Origin: Alphaproteobacteria bacterium
Lineage (GTDB): Bacteria > Pseudomonadota > Alphaproteobacteria > Caulobacterales > Hyphomonadaceae
Direction: 5' to 3'
Assembly: GCA_016125405.1 (NCBI GenBank)
Contig: WGLW01000023.1
Coordinates: 62,001-126,000, forward strand
DNA length: 64,000 nucleotides
Below, piece after piece: positions 26,217-34,956 of this stretch. Within the stretch, counting starts at the first letter, position 1; each line of letters starts with the position of its first letter. Under the pieces are notes generated by a model. That model saw nothing but the letters and a program-made list of their open reading frames with translations. It was not told where the DNA came from and made no database searches. A program made the position numbers and the translations under genes.

Positions 26217-26243
26217 CATTGTCACTGTGGGGCATTGTCACTG
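26217..26243. repeat. Short direct repeat
   Basis: CATTGTCACTG at 26217-26227 and 26233-26243, separated by 5 bp, in the gap between the TIR gene start and the kinase gene stop. Confidence 0.6.
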
Positions 26244-26281
26244 GGAGCGATGGGTGTGACGGAAGGGAAGAGCTGACGCAT

Positions 26282-26306
26282 TCATCCTTCGACAAGCTCA
26301 GGATGA
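26282..26306. repeat. REP-like intergenic element
   Basis: TCATCC at 26282-26287 pairs with GGATGA at 26301-26306 around TTCGACAAGCTCA. On the minus strand this reads as the CATCCTGAGCTTGTCGAAGG-type element widely scattered in alphaproteobacterial intergenic regions. Confidence 0.7.
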
Positions 26307-26324
26307 GCCTGTCGGACAAGCGGC

Positions 26325-27623
26325 CTAGCCTTGCGCCGGCTCGGCCGGGAAGAAGACGGCGATGGTTGAGCCGCCGCCTTCGCGGCTTTCGATGTCGAGC
26401 CGGCCGCCGTGAAGTTCGGCGAAGGCGCGCACCACGGAGAGGCCCAGGCCGGCGCCCTTGTGCTTGCGGCCTTCTTCGCCCTGTTCGAAGGCGCGGCTGA
26501 GGCGCGTCAGTTCTTCCTCGCCAATACCCACGCCAGTGTCCGAAACGGCGAGCAGCGCGCCTGCTTCGTTGGCCGTGGCGAGAACCTCCACGCGGCCGCC
26601 TTCGGGCGTGAACTTCAGCGCGTTGGAAATCAGGTTGAGCGCGATCTGGCGCACCGCCTGGGGATCGGCGAACGCTTCGACATCCTCGTCATCGCCCGAC
26701 AGTTCGAGCGTAATCGACTTGCGCGCGGCGGCGTCGGACATGAAGCGCACCGCCTCGGCCGCGAGGTCGGAGAGGCTGACGGGCTCGGGCGAAATCTCGT
26801 AACGGCCGGCCTCGATGCGCGCGAGGTCCAGCACGCCGTCGACCACAAGGTTCAGGTTCTTCCCGCCTTCGTGGATTAGGCCGGCATATTCCTCGTATTT
26901 CGGCGGGAGCGGACCGAAGACGGCGTTCTTCATCATCTCGGCGAACCCGATGATGGCGTTGAGCGGCGTGCGCAATTCGTGGCTGGTCTGGGCGAAGAAG
27001 CGCGTGCGGCCCTCCAGCGCGTTGCGCGCCTTGTCGGCCTCGAGGATCGCCGCATCGAGCTGCACCTCGGCCTTGCCGGCGCGGAGCGTGGCTTCCCTTA
27101 GTTTCTCAGCCGAAACGAGATTGGGCGTGGAAACGGCCGGCGCCGGCCGGCCCCCCCCGCGGTGCACCGCGAGCGCCGCGATCACGCCGGTCAGCACCAG
27201 CGCCGCAAACCCGTAGGACGCCGCCAGCGCCGCGGCCGCCGATGCGTCGATCCAGCCGCCGCCGAGAAACCCAAGCGACGCAAAGAGATAGCCGATCACG
27301 GAGAACAATCCCGCCTCGACCGCCAGCCTTGGCTGGCCGGACATCCAGGCGGTTGCGATTGCCGCAGAGTAAAGAATGATGGCGGGCGACGCCGCGCCGC
27401 CTGTAGACGCAACTGCGGCTGTGGCGAGCGCCAGGAAAAGGCCGGTTTCAAGCTCTGCGGCGCGGTCGGCGTCCATCGCATCGCGCACAAATATTCCAAC
27501 GGCGCTGGGCAAAATAGCACAGGTTAACGCTCCCGCGCTGAGCCAGAACGGCACGCCCGCCACATAGCTCCAGATGGCCGCAATCACCGACAAGGCGAGC
27601 CAAAGCCCCTGCGGCACGCTCAT
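26325..27623 (-). CDS. Membrane histidine kinase, DivJ/PleC-like
   Basis: A 432-residue sensor kinase. The ATG at 27623 gives a protein that begins directly with membrane helices; an in-frame extension to 27728 is soluble and unlikely. About six membrane segments (residues 5-170) are followed by a coiled linker and the HisKA domain FFAQTSHELRTPLNAIIGF with phospho-acceptor His215. The HATPase domain shows the N box LISNALKFTPEGG, G1 VSDTGVGI and G2 KGAGLGLSVV. The HisKA sequence (AEMMKNAVFGPL, YEEYAGLIHEGG) is of the DivJ/PleC type that acts on DivK/PleD single-domain regulators. No response regulator is adjacent, so this is an orphan kinase. Divergent from the gene at 27794. Confidence 0.88.
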   Translation of the reverse strand: MSVPQGLWLALSVIAAIWSYVAGVPFWLSAGALTCAILPSAVGIFVRDAMDADRAAELETGLFLALATAAVASTGGAASPAIILYSAAIATAWMSGQPRLAVEAGLFSVIGYLFASLGFLGGGWIDASAAAALAASYGFAALVLTGVIAALAVHRGGGRPAPAVSTPNLVSAEKLREATLRAGKAEVQLDAAILEADKARNALEGRTRFFAQTSHELRTPLNAIIGFAEMMKNAVFGPLPPKYEEYAGLIHEGGKNLNLVVDGVLDLARIEAGRYEISPEPVSLSDLAAEAVRFMSDAAARKSITLELSGDDEDVEAFADPQAVRQIALNLISNALKFTPEGGRVEVLATANEAGALLAVSDTGVGIGEEELTRLSRAFEQGEEGRKHKGAGLGLSVVRAFAELHGGRLDIESREGGGSTIAVFFPAEPAQG

Positions 27624-27793
27624 GCCGCGACTCCAAGCCTCGGGGGACGGGATGTGACAGGCACTTCCATCATTCGTACTAACCACGCATAAAGATTTGT
27701 CAGCGCACCCTTGAATTTGGAAGCACATTGCGGGCCGCGTCTGCTAGGATTCTCCTATCCCGCGACTTCGTGAGTGAACCGACGGAGTGACCC

Positions 27794-28786
27794 ATGCGTC
27801 TCAAGACCAGCCTGTTGATCTGCGCGATCTCGACCGCACTGCCGCTCGCCGCCTTTGCCCAGACCAGTTCCAACGGGGGCATCGTCCGCGGAGCCGCCGC
27901 CGCCTATGCCGATTACCAGGGCCAGGTGTCTGACATCCGGGCCAAGCCGCTCGGCGGCGCCGACCAGCTCGACAAGGCGCTGGACACGTTCGGCGCCCAG
28001 AACGCCGGCCAGCTTTCCAACGGCTGGATCTCCTATTCCGCCATGGTCGCCGCCCAGAACAAGGAGTTCGCCTCCTCGGTTCGCGACATCGATTCGTTCT
28101 ACGGCCGCGACCGCGTGCTGACCGGCATGCGCAACGACGTCGCCTACGCCCGCTCGCTGAAAGGCGGCGAGAGCGCCCTGCAGACGGCGCTGGCCGTGAA
28201 CTCGCAGGATAGCAGCCGCATCTCCAGCGCCGCCGCGTTCGTGAAGGAACAGGCCTACAAGCTGCAGGACATCGCCTGGGGCAAGGTTCGCCTCAAGGAT
28301 GCGGGCGGCACGGCCAACAAGCTGAAGATCGACGCCAAGGCCACCCGCCCGATCGCCGAGACGGCGCAGAAATTCTTCGCCGGCCCGGATCTCAATGTCG
28401 TGCTCGCCTCGGCCAGCAACGGCTCCGAGACGTCGGTGTGGGACAAGGTTTCGCTGATCACCGCCAGCGCGCCCGCCGCCGCCATCGCCTCGATCGCGCC
28501 GTCGACCGCCGCGCCGCAGACCTATCGCGTCGATCCGAAGCGGGAAGGCACCGCCGACCGCATCGTGACGCTTGCGGCGATGCACGTGCTCGACGCCGAG
28601 AAGGGCAACGCCGACGACGTGAAGGCGGCGATGAAAGACAAGCCGACCTATGACTGCATCGACTGGTCGCAGCTTCAGCTGCAGGCCTGCGTGTCGGCCG
28701 CTTACACGCGCGCCGACCTTTCCTTCTGCCTCGCCCAGCACGCGATCGGCGATGCTGGCCAGTGCTTCGCGGGCGTGACCCGCTAG
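27794..28786 (+). CDS. Secreted conserved protein of unknown function
   Basis: A 330-residue periplasmic protein with a Sec signal peptide (MRLKTSLLICAISTALPLAA, cleavage after AFAQ). The mature protein is Ala-rich and mostly helical, with a C-terminal segment holding three Cys (YDCIDW, LQACVSAAY, FCLAQ, plus GQCFAG) that could make disulfides. GGAG lies before the ATG. It looks like a conserved alphaproteobacterial protein, but I cannot name its family. It ends in a strong terminator. Confidence 0.75.
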   Translation: MRLKTSLLICAISTALPLAAFAQTSSNGGIVRGAAAAYADYQGQVSDIRAKPLGGADQLDKALDTFGAQNAGQLSNGWISYSAMVAAQNKEFASSVRDIDSFYGRDRVLTGMRNDVAYARSLKGGESALQTALAVNSQDSSRISSAAAFVKEQAYKLQDIAWGKVRLKDAGGTANKLKIDAKATRPIAETAQKFFAGPDLNVVLASASNGSETSVWDKVSLITASAPAAAIASIAPSTAAPQTYRVDPKREGTADRIVTLAAMHVLDAEKGNADDVKAAMKDKPTYDCIDWSQLQLQACVSAAYTRADLSFCLAQHAIGDAGQCFAGVTR

Positions 28787-28813
28787 GCGCTTCGCAGACA
28801 TCTTGCGACGACG

Positions 28814-28843
28814 ACGCCCCGGCCTCACCGCCGGGGCGTTTTC
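28814..28843 (+). terminator. Rho-independent terminator
   Basis: ACGCCCCGG (28814-28822), 8-nt loop, CCGGGGCGT (28831-28839), then TTTTC, 28 bp after the stop of the secreted protein gene. Confidence 0.85.
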
Positions 28844-28902
28844 GTTCGACGTTTTGTTCCGGGAAGTCATGGGCTATCAGCGACTCGACGGAGGACTGAC
28901 GT

Positions 28903-29304
28903 ATGACCCAGATGATCGGGCTGACGGCGCTCGTGGTGCGCGATTATGACGAGGCGATCGCCTGGTATCGCGACAAGCTGGACTTCACGCTGGTGGAGGA
29001 CCGGGTGCTGAACCCGCAGAAGCGCTGGGTGGTGGTGGCGCCGCCGGGCGATGCGGGCGGCACGCACATCCTGCTGGCGCGCGCCGAGGGCGAGGCGCAG
29101 TCGGCACGCATTGGCGACCAGACGGGCGGCCGCGTCGCCATCTTCCTCCGCACCGACGATTTCGAGCGCGACCACGCTGCGATGATGTCGCGCGGCGTGC
29201 GCTTTACCGAATCGCCGCGGCGCGAGCCCTATGGCACTGTGGTGGTGTTCGAGGACCTTTACGGCAATCGCTGGGACCTGCTCCAGCCGCCGAAGACGGA
29301 CTGA
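28903..29304 (+). CDS. VOC (glyoxalase/bleomycin-resistance) family protein
   Basis: A 133-residue single-module VOC protein: MIGLTALVVRDYDEAIAWYR is the classical start, WVVVAPPGD and GRVAIFLRTDDFERDH the middle, and PYGTVVVFEDLYGNRWDLLQ the end with a putative metal Glu. GGAGG lies 8 nt before the ATG. VOC enzymes are metal-dependent lyases, isomerases or dioxygenases working as dimers; the substrate cannot be read from the sequence. The next gene starts 17 bp later and is probably cotranscribed. Confidence 0.87.
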   Translation: MTQMIGLTALVVRDYDEAIAWYRDKLDFTLVEDRVLNPQKRWVVVAPPGDAGGTHILLARAEGEAQSARIGDQTGGRVAIFLRTDDFERDHAAMMSRGVRFTESPRREPYGTVVVFEDLYGNRWDLLQPPKTD

Positions 29305-29320
29305 AACCAGGGCGGCGGCC

Positions 29321-30079
29321 ATGCGCAAGGACATGTCCAAGGTCATCGTTGAGCGTCCACGCCTAGGCGGCGGCGTGCGCCGCAAGGGGCGCACCGAAGC
29401 GCTGACGGACGACGAGGGCGAGGCGCTGCGCCAGCGCGTGCCGAAGAAAAAGCAAACGCGCACCAAGTCGCTGAACGAGAATCTCGCGCCGCTTCGCCGC
29501 TATCTTGAATCCCAGGCCGGCCGGCCATGGAACAAGGTGAGGAGCGACATCTCCAAACACCTGCGGCCGACCTCTACCGTGCAGCAGCACGTGATCGACC
29601 ACATCGGCGACTTCGTGGCCCTGAACACCGCCATGGTCGATGGCAAAGTCATCGCTCGCGACGACATTCGCGGGAATACGCAGGTGGAAGACAGCTGGTA
29701 CCGGCTTTACGTTCACCCGAAATCGGGTCTGCTTCTGAAGAACGAGGCGCGCAAGACGTTCCGGCGGCGGCGTATGGAGGCGATCGACACGCCGGCCAGC
29801 CGACGCCGCGCGCTCGGCCCATTGCGCCAGGCCCATCGCTTCGGCGACGGCGCGTGGTGGGACGTGGTGCTGGAGCGCCAGCCCGAGCGCAAGGAAACGG
29901 TGAGGGACTGGCGCGGCGTTCCAGTCACGCGCCGGACCCCGCTTCCGTTCGAGGATGTGGTGGTCGCGCGCGGGCTCTCCGACATGGAGCTGAAACAGCT
30001 CTATGGCCGCGCCGGCGTCTACGCCGTTTCTGCGCGGCGCCTCACCCGCGCCGAACGCAAGAAGCTGGACCTGCCCTGA
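29321..30079 (+). CDS. Conserved protein of unknown function with VIVERPR N-terminus
   Basis: A 252-residue, strongly basic protein (alternative start ATG 29333, which would give the MSKVIVERPR start I associate with this family). The central part has KSLNENLAPLRRYLESQAGR, then PWNKVRSDISKHL and VQQHVIDHIGDFVAL, a recognisable conserved block of an uncharacterised family found scattered in proteobacteria and planctomycetes. There are no membrane segments or catalytic motifs. The many Arg/Lys suggest nucleic-acid or ribosome contact, but that is inference. It lies 17 bp after the VOC gene. Confidence 0.65.
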   Translation: MRKDMSKVIVERPRLGGGVRRKGRTEALTDDEGEALRQRVPKKKQTRTKSLNENLAPLRRYLESQAGRPWNKVRSDISKHLRPTSTVQQHVIDHIGDFVALNTAMVDGKVIARDDIRGNTQVEDSWYRLYVHPKSGLLLKNEARKTFRRRRMEAIDTPASRRRALGPLRQAHRFGDGAWWDVVLERQPERKETVRDWRGVPVTRRTPLPFEDVVVARGLSDMELKQLYGRAGVYAVSARRLTRAERKKLDLP

Positions 30080-30095
30080 CCGGACCTGCAGAGAC

Positions 30096-30983
30096 TCAAA
30101 CCTCCGCCGCCTCCGCAATCAGCCAGTCGATCACATCCTGCACCATCGGCCGGCGCACGGCGTTGGGCGCGCAGGATACATAGAAGGTGTACTCGTTCTC
30201 GAACCGCTCCGGCGAGATCGCGACGAGCTCGCCGCGGCGGATCGGATCCTTCACCAGGATGTCGGGCAGAAGGGCGACGCCTGCGCCGGTGACCGCCGCG
30301 CGCAGCGCCACGAGAAAATCATCGATCTGAAGGATCGCCGGACGGTCCGGCAGGGTCTGTCCGGTCTGTTCCACCCAGCGCCGCCATTCGTTGAAGGCGG
30401 AGGATTGTATGCGCCGGTTGGTCGCGAACAGCCGCTCGGTGTCGCATCCCGCTTCCTTGAACACCGTCGGCGAACAGACCGGGGCAAGCCGCCCCTCGAC
30501 AAGGCGCGTGGCGACGACGCCATCCCAGTCGCCCGGCCCGTAGCGCACGCCGATGTCGTATTCCTCGCGGCCGAAATCCACCAGCCGGTCGGAGGTTGTG
30601 AATTCCAGCTCGAGGGACGGATGCCGCTCGCGAAACGTCGCCAGCCGGGGCACCAAAAATTGCGAGGCGAACGAGGCGATGGTCGTGATCCGGCAGACGT
30701 TGGAGCGCGGCGGCCGGCGGGAGTAGCGCGAGAAGGCTTCGCCCAGCGTCGTGAAGGCGGGCAACAGCGCTTCCTTGAGGTTGTGGCCCTCGCCCGTCAG
30801 CGTGAGCCCACCGGGCCCGCGGATGAAAAGTTGCACGCCGATATGATCCTCGAGCGCGATGATCTGCTTGCTGACAGCGCCTTGAGTAACGCCGAGTTCT
30901 TCTGCCGACCGCGTGAGATTGAGATGCCGCGAGGCGACCTCGAAAGCGCGCACGGCGTTAAGCGGCGGCAATTGCCTGGCCAT
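30096..30983 (-). CDS. LysR family transcriptional regulator (GcvA-like)
   Basis: A 295-residue regulator. The ATG at 30983 starts the usual LysR N-terminus (MARQLPPLNAVRAFEVASRH); the in-frame extension to 31121 is not coding-like. The winged HTH is at residues 5-65 (LTRSAEELGVTQGAVSKQI), followed by the effector-binding domain (VCRITTIASFASQFLVPRLA). The P-L-N-A-[VL]-R-A-F-E start and RGPGGLTLTGEG wing are typical of the GcvA/AmpR subgroup. It is divergent from the UrcA gene 244 bp away, a probable target besides its own promoter. The effector is unknown. Confidence 0.9.
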   Translation of the reverse strand: MARQLPPLNAVRAFEVASRHLNLTRSAEELGVTQGAVSKQIIALEDHIGVQLFIRGPGGLTLTGEGHNLKEALLPAFTTLGEAFSRYSRRPPRSNVCRITTIASFASQFLVPRLATFRERHPSLELEFTTSDRLVDFGREEYDIGVRYGPGDWDGVVATRLVEGRLAPVCSPTVFKEAGCDTERLFATNRRIQSSAFNEWRRWVEQTGQTLPDRPAILQIDDFLVALRAAVTGAGVALLPDILVKDPIRRGELVAISPERFENEYTFYVSCAPNAVRRPMVQDVIDWLIAEAAEV

Positions 30984-31227
30984 GATCCGTCCCCGTTTTT
31001 TTTCCGAGCGCCCGTGGCGGAGATCGGAACGAATTACGGCCAATTCAAGATGGCTGTTCCAACTGGCGGAAATGCCCCCGCTTGATGTCGGCCCGGGCTC
31101 CGTCGCCCGACATTTTCTCATGGGCGCGTCGCTGCGTTCTCCATTCCGCCGGACGGGGGCTCAGGTAAATCCATCATCGGGTTCGCGAAGACGAACCGTT
31201 CGAAGAAAACAAAAAGGACGACCTCCC

Positions 31228-31596
31228 ATGAGAATGCCAAAACTGCTGATATCCGCGTGCCTGCTGCTGGCCCTCGCCGCCGCAACGCCGGCTCTGACGG
31301 CCTCGCCTGCGGGCGCCCAATCCCGCGGCCGCGAGGTGAAATTCGTTTATCACACGATGGATTCACCCGAACGCATCTACGCCCATCTGCGCCACACGGC
31401 GGCCGAAGCCTGCGCGGACCACGGCTCGCGCTCGCTGAAGCAATCCATGATCGAGCAGAGATGCACGGACGAACTGCTCGAAGCCGTTGTGAACCGGATC
31501 GGCCGCGCCGACATTGCGGAAATTCATGGCGGCTGGATCGAACGACGCGCAACCGCCGCCATCTCTTCTGACGGCTACGCAATGGCGCGGAACTGA
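31228..31596 (+). CDS. UrcA family secreted protein
   Basis: A 122-residue protein with a Sec signal peptide (MRMPKLLISACLLLALAAAT, cleavage after GAQ). The mature part has the UrcA pattern: a short strand, VxFxY..MDSPERIYAHLRHTAAEAC and a second Cys in RCTDELLEAVVNRI, giving one disulfide. The family's function is unknown. AAAGGACG lies about 10 nt before the ATG. Divergent from the LysR gene. Confidence 0.8.
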   Translation: MRMPKLLISACLLLALAAATPALTASPAGAQSRGREVKFVYHTMDSPERIYAHLRHTAAEACADHGSRSLKQSMIEQRCTDELLEAVVNRIGRADIAEIHGGWIERRATAAISSDGYAMARN

Positions 31597-31728
31597 CACC
31601 CAGTACGCCCGTTACGATTGGTCCTCGCCCGGCTCACGACACGGGCGAGGACCGAAAGGGCGCGGCGGCGACTTGGACCGCCGCCGCGCCCGCTTGCGTC
31701 GCGCGCCTGTCCGCGCCATGTCGGGGGC

Positions 31729-32151
31729 ATGAGCGTTTCCGAAGAAGCAAAAGCCCTGCGCGAGGATTTCGCCTTCCTGGATGACTGGGAAGCCCGCTTC
31801 ACGCACCTGATCGATCTTGGCAAGGCGCTGCCGCAACTCGGCCCCGAGGATCTTGTCGAGGCCAACAAGGTGCGCGGCTGCTCCAGCCAGGTGTGGCTCA
31901 CCGCCGGGCCGTCCGAGAAGACGCCGGGCGGCCTCGCCTTTCGCGGCGCCTCCGATGCAATGATCGTTTCGGGCCTCGTGGCGATGCTGCTGAAGCTTTT
32001 CTCCGACCAGACGCCGGCGGACATTCTCGCGTTCGACGCGGAGGGCTTCTTCCGCGACATCGGCGTTGCTGATGCGCTGACGCCGCAACGGTCGAACGGC
32101 CTGCGCTCCATGCTGGCGCGCATCCGCGCCGAGGCCGAAGCGCGTACCTGA
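31729..32151 (+). CDS. sufE: SufE family sulfur-transfer protein
   Basis: A 140-residue protein that accepts persulfide sulfur from the cysteine desulfurase SufS for Fe-S cluster assembly. The active-site Cys is Cys51 in VRGCSSQVWL. WEARFTHLIDLGKALPQL and MLLKLFSDQTPADI are standard family segments. The ATG at 31729 is chosen as the start of the usual family N-terminus. No suf genes adjoin it. Confidence 0.92.
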   Translation: MSVSEEAKALREDFAFLDDWEARFTHLIDLGKALPQLGPEDLVEANKVRGCSSQVWLTAGPSEKTPGGLAFRGASDAMIVSGLVAMLLKLFSDQTPADILAFDAEGFFRDIGVADALTPQRSNGLRSMLARIRAEAEART

Positions 32152-32157
32152 TCCACC

Positions 32158-32721
32158 TCAGCCATCACTGATCGCTGCGATCGACTCCAGCGCCGCCGCC
32201 AGCGCCACGGCCACGCCGCGCTTGGGCAGGTCAAAGCGCCGCTCCAGCGCCGAGAGGCTTGCGCCCTCCACACATGCAGCCCAGGCAAGCGCAAATGCGT
32301 GGGCGTCAGCGTCGCGCAATCGCGCCAGACGGCGCGCGGCGTCGAGCGCGGCGGGGACCATGCCGCCATCCCGTCCCACACGGCGCGTACGCGAGGCCGG
32401 CGTCGCGGTCCAGCTCATCGTGATGCCGCGCTGGCGCACGCTGGCTTCGGCGTCGGCGATGAAGCGCAGGCCCGCCATCGCCTGACGCAGGCTGAGCGCG
32501 GCGCCCGGCTGGCCTGCGACGCTCGCGAGCCCAGCAAAACCTGCGCCGGGTGTGCGTGCGCGCGACAGGCCCGCCGCGAGACAGACGCCCGGACCGAAGG
32601 CCGGGCGCTGCACGGGTTCGGCATGATCCGGCGCCAGCACGTAGCCGCCACCATCCGCCTCGGAAACGTCGCCGGCTCGGCGAGCGCCTCCAGGCCGCCG
32701 GCCTTGAAGCGGGTCACCCAT
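32158..32721 (-). CDS. DUF6456-like protein, N-terminus uncertain
   Basis: The C-terminal ~115 residues (LSLRQAMAGLRFIADAE, DAARRLARLRDADAHAFALA, ERRFDLPKRGVAVALAAALE) resemble the alphaproteobacterial DUF6456 domain, with an HTH-like end. The start is uncertain: the 5' 60 bp of the open frame overlap, in another frame, the helix-turn-helix of an IS481-type transposase fragment. The gene may have been truncated by that insertion; the original coding part probably begins near 32665. It is convergent with sufE with a 6-bp gap. Function unknown. Confidence 0.5.
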   Translation of the reverse strand: MGDPLQGRRPGGARRAGDVSEADGGGYVLAPDHAEPVQRPAFGPGVCLAAGLSRARTPGAGFAGLASVAGQPGAALSLRQAMAGLRFIADAEASVRQRGITMSWTATPASRTRRVGRDGGMVPAALDAARRLARLRDADAHAFALAWAACVEGASLSALERRFDLPKRGVAVALAAALESIAAISDG

Positions 32722-32851
32722 TTCCCGACGGTCTTGAGGCAGACACCGAAGGCGGCGGCAACCGCTCCGGGCGGCTGTCCCTCGAGGATCACGCGGCGGA
32801 CGATCTCGGCTCGACTATGCGGGGTGGTGCGGCATTCTTGTGGATGTTCAC
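32655..32851 (-). pseudogene. IS481 family transposase fragment, frameshifted
   Basis: From GTG 32851 (GGAGG 9 nt upstream) the frame reads VNIHKNA, the standard start of IS481 transposases. It then loses one base near 32830 and continues in the next frame as RTTPHSRAEIVRRVILEGQ, AFGVCLKTVGKWVTRFKAGG, the transposase HTH. The DDE catalytic domain is absent; the fragment runs directly into the DUF6456-like gene. It is a dead remnant of the insertion-sequence 5' end. Confidence 0.65.
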
Positions 32852-32936
32852 TCGGCGTCCCTCCGAAGAAATTGACGTGTTGCAACATCAATCTCCTCGG
32901 TCCGCGCCGAGTGGACAACCTGTTGAAAGCTCACAG

Positions 32937-33101
32937 CTAGCCGTCGATTTCCGGAAAGAATTGCGTGGCGAGCATCAGCGTCACGCCGCCGGCGAGGACG
33001 CCGACCAGCGCCATGGCGGCGATGAGCGCCGGGTGGCTCCACCAGTGAGTGCGCGGAGATCCGGTCGCGGCGCCGGGTTCGGGCGTTGAAAGCGTTGTCA
33101 T
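32937..33101 (-). CDS. Small single-pass membrane protein
   Basis: A 54-residue ORF, MTTLSTPEPG at the start, with one hydrophobic helix (about residues 26-47) and a short acidic C-terminus. GGGGAA lies 6-7 nt before the ATG at 33101. No family recognised. It borders the IS481 remnant on its 3' side. Confidence 0.5.
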   Translation of the reverse strand: MTTLSTPEPGAATGSPRTHWWSHPALIAAMALVGVLAGGVTLMLATQFFPEIDG

Positions 33102-33372
33102 GCAGGTTCCCCAACCTTCACTGACGTCTTGATGCGGACGTCGCGCGCTGCGCCCCGTTTGCGGAGCTGCGCTTTTCATTGACGGCTTCCAGGGACTGTG
33201 AGTCGAGTCCGGGAAATCCCTGCGGCGCATGCCTCCGACAGAAATCGCTGCAGATTTTTTGGGGCGGCGCCTGTTCGCGCATCGCCCGGCGCCTCCGCCA
33301 TGGCGCCCGGTGTGCGCCTGTCCTACCATCGGCGAACGTCCCGCCACGAGGACGATGCAGGGAGATGAGCCG

Positions 33373-34950
33373 ATGCCTTACCTGTCCCCGATCCGCTCAC
33401 GGCTGTCGAAGATGGCGGGGCTTGCGCTGCTGGGCGCCGTGCTTTCCGCAACGACGCCGGGTGCATTCGCCCAGGCGAAGGACGCTGCGCCCGTGGTGCG
33501 CATCGGCGACGGCGCCCTTTCAGGCGGGAGCAGCGAAGGCGTCGCGTCGTTCAAGAACATTCCCTATGCAGCGCCGCCCGTGGGCCCTCTGCGCTGGCGG
33601 CCGCCCCAGCCGGTGACGCCGTGGACAGGCGTGCGGGATGCAACCGCGCTGGGGCCGATCTGCGAGCAGATCTACAACCCGAAGGACACCGGCGTCGGTC
33701 CGCTGCCGATGAGCGAGGACTGCCTGCAGCTCAATGTCTGGTCGCCGGATGTCGCCGCCAGGAAGGGCAAGGCGCCTGTGATGGTGTGGATCCATGGCGG
33801 CGGCCATGTGAACGGCTCGGGCACGGCGGCGCTTTATGACGGAACCAATCTCGCCAAACAGGGCGTGGTGGTGGTGACGCTGAATTACCGGCTCGGACGG
33901 CTGGGCTTCTTCGCACACCCGGCGCTCGACGCCGAACATCCCGACGAGTTGAAGGGCAGTTACGGCCTGATGGACACAATCGCGGCGCTGAAGTGGGTGA
34001 AAGCGAACATCGCGAAGTTCGGCGGCGACCCGGGCAACGTCACTGTGTTCGGAGAATCCGCGGGGGGAATTTCAGTCACGTATCTGATGATCTCGCCGAT
34101 GGCGAAGAGCCTGTTCCAGAAGGCGGTGGTGGAATCCGGCGCCGGGCGCGAACATGGCGCGGCGCTGAAGGGGGCGGACCGCTATGGCATCCGCTCCGCC
34201 GAGGCGAGCGGCCTCGCCTTCGCCGAAGCCAACGGCATCACGGATGCAGCGATGGCGGCCGCCGAACTTCGCGCCCTGCCGGCTGATGTGCTGATGAAGG
34301 CCGCGCCGTCCAGCGTCGATGGCGGCGGCCCGATCATCGACGGCAAGCTGTTCAGCGAGGACCCCGAACAGGGCTTCGCCGCCGGCCGCCAGATGAAAAT
34401 TCCCTTCCTGATCGGCAGCAACAGCCTGGAGTGGCCGACAGCGCCGAGCGCCGCCGGAGCGATGGGCCGCGCGATCGCGCCCGTGGCGGCGCAACACGAC
34501 GCGGCGGTCGCGGCGTTCGGCGGCGAGGACGCCTACAACCTGCGCGTCGTCTCCGACACGGTGTTCACCGAACCGGCGCATTATCTTGCGGTGAAGGCGG
34601 CGAAAAAGGGCGCGCCGGTATGGCTCTATCGCTTCTCCTTCGTCTCGGACTCGGTGAAGGACACGCTGAAGGGCGCTCCGCACGCCTCCGAACGCAAATA
34701 CGTGTTCGACACGGTGAACGCGACCGAATGGCCGGTGAACGACAAGGACGAGGTCGTCGCCCAGCTGATGAGCCGCTACTGGACCAACTTCGCCAAGACC
34801 GGAAATCCCAACAATGTAAGCCTGCCGCACTGGCCGAAATTCTCCGCCAAGGGCGACATGCTGCTCGACTTCACCACGGAGGCGACTGCCGAAGCCGAGC
34901 CCACGCCGGGCAAGGCCGTGAACGACTTCCTCGGATCGCTCCACAAGTAG
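33373..34950 (+). CDS. Secreted type B carboxylesterase
   Basis: A 525-residue alpha/beta-hydrolase of the carboxylesterase/cholinesterase family, exported by a signal peptide ending near AFAQ. The ATG at 33373 has GGGAG upstream. Motifs: IPYAAPPVGPLRW, EDCLQLNVW, oxyanion HGGG (IHGGGHVNGSG) and nucleophile elbow GESAGG (residues 227-232, Ser229). It ends with the usual VSLPHWPKF segment. It should hydrolyse carboxylic esters in the periplasm or outside the cell. The neighbour downstream is a PLP decarboxylase on the opposite strand; no metabolic link is evident. Confidence 0.93.
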   Translation: MPYLSPIRSRLSKMAGLALLGAVLSATTPGAFAQAKDAAPVVRIGDGALSGGSSEGVASFKNIPYAAPPVGPLRWRPPQPVTPWTGVRDATALGPICEQIYNPKDTGVGPLPMSEDCLQLNVWSPDVAARKGKAPVMVWIHGGGHVNGSGTAALYDGTNLAKQGVVVVTLNYRLGRLGFFAHPALDAEHPDELKGSYGLMDTIAALKWVKANIAKFGGDPGNVTVFGESAGGISVTYLMISPMAKSLFQKAVVESGAGREHGAALKGADRYGIRSAEASGLAFAEANGITDAAMAAAELRALPADVLMKAAPSSVDGGGPIIDGKLFSEDPEQGFAAGRQMKIPFLIGSNSLEWPTAPSAAGAMGRAIAPVAAQHDAAVAAFGGEDAYNLRVVSDTVFTEPAHYLAVKAAKKGAPVWLYRFSFVSDSVKDTLKGAPHASERKYVFDTVNATEWPVNDKDEVVAQLMSRYWTNFAKTGNPNNVSLPHWPKFSAKGDMLLDFTTEATAEAEPTPGKAVNDFLGSLHK

Positions 34951-34956
34951 AGCTGG

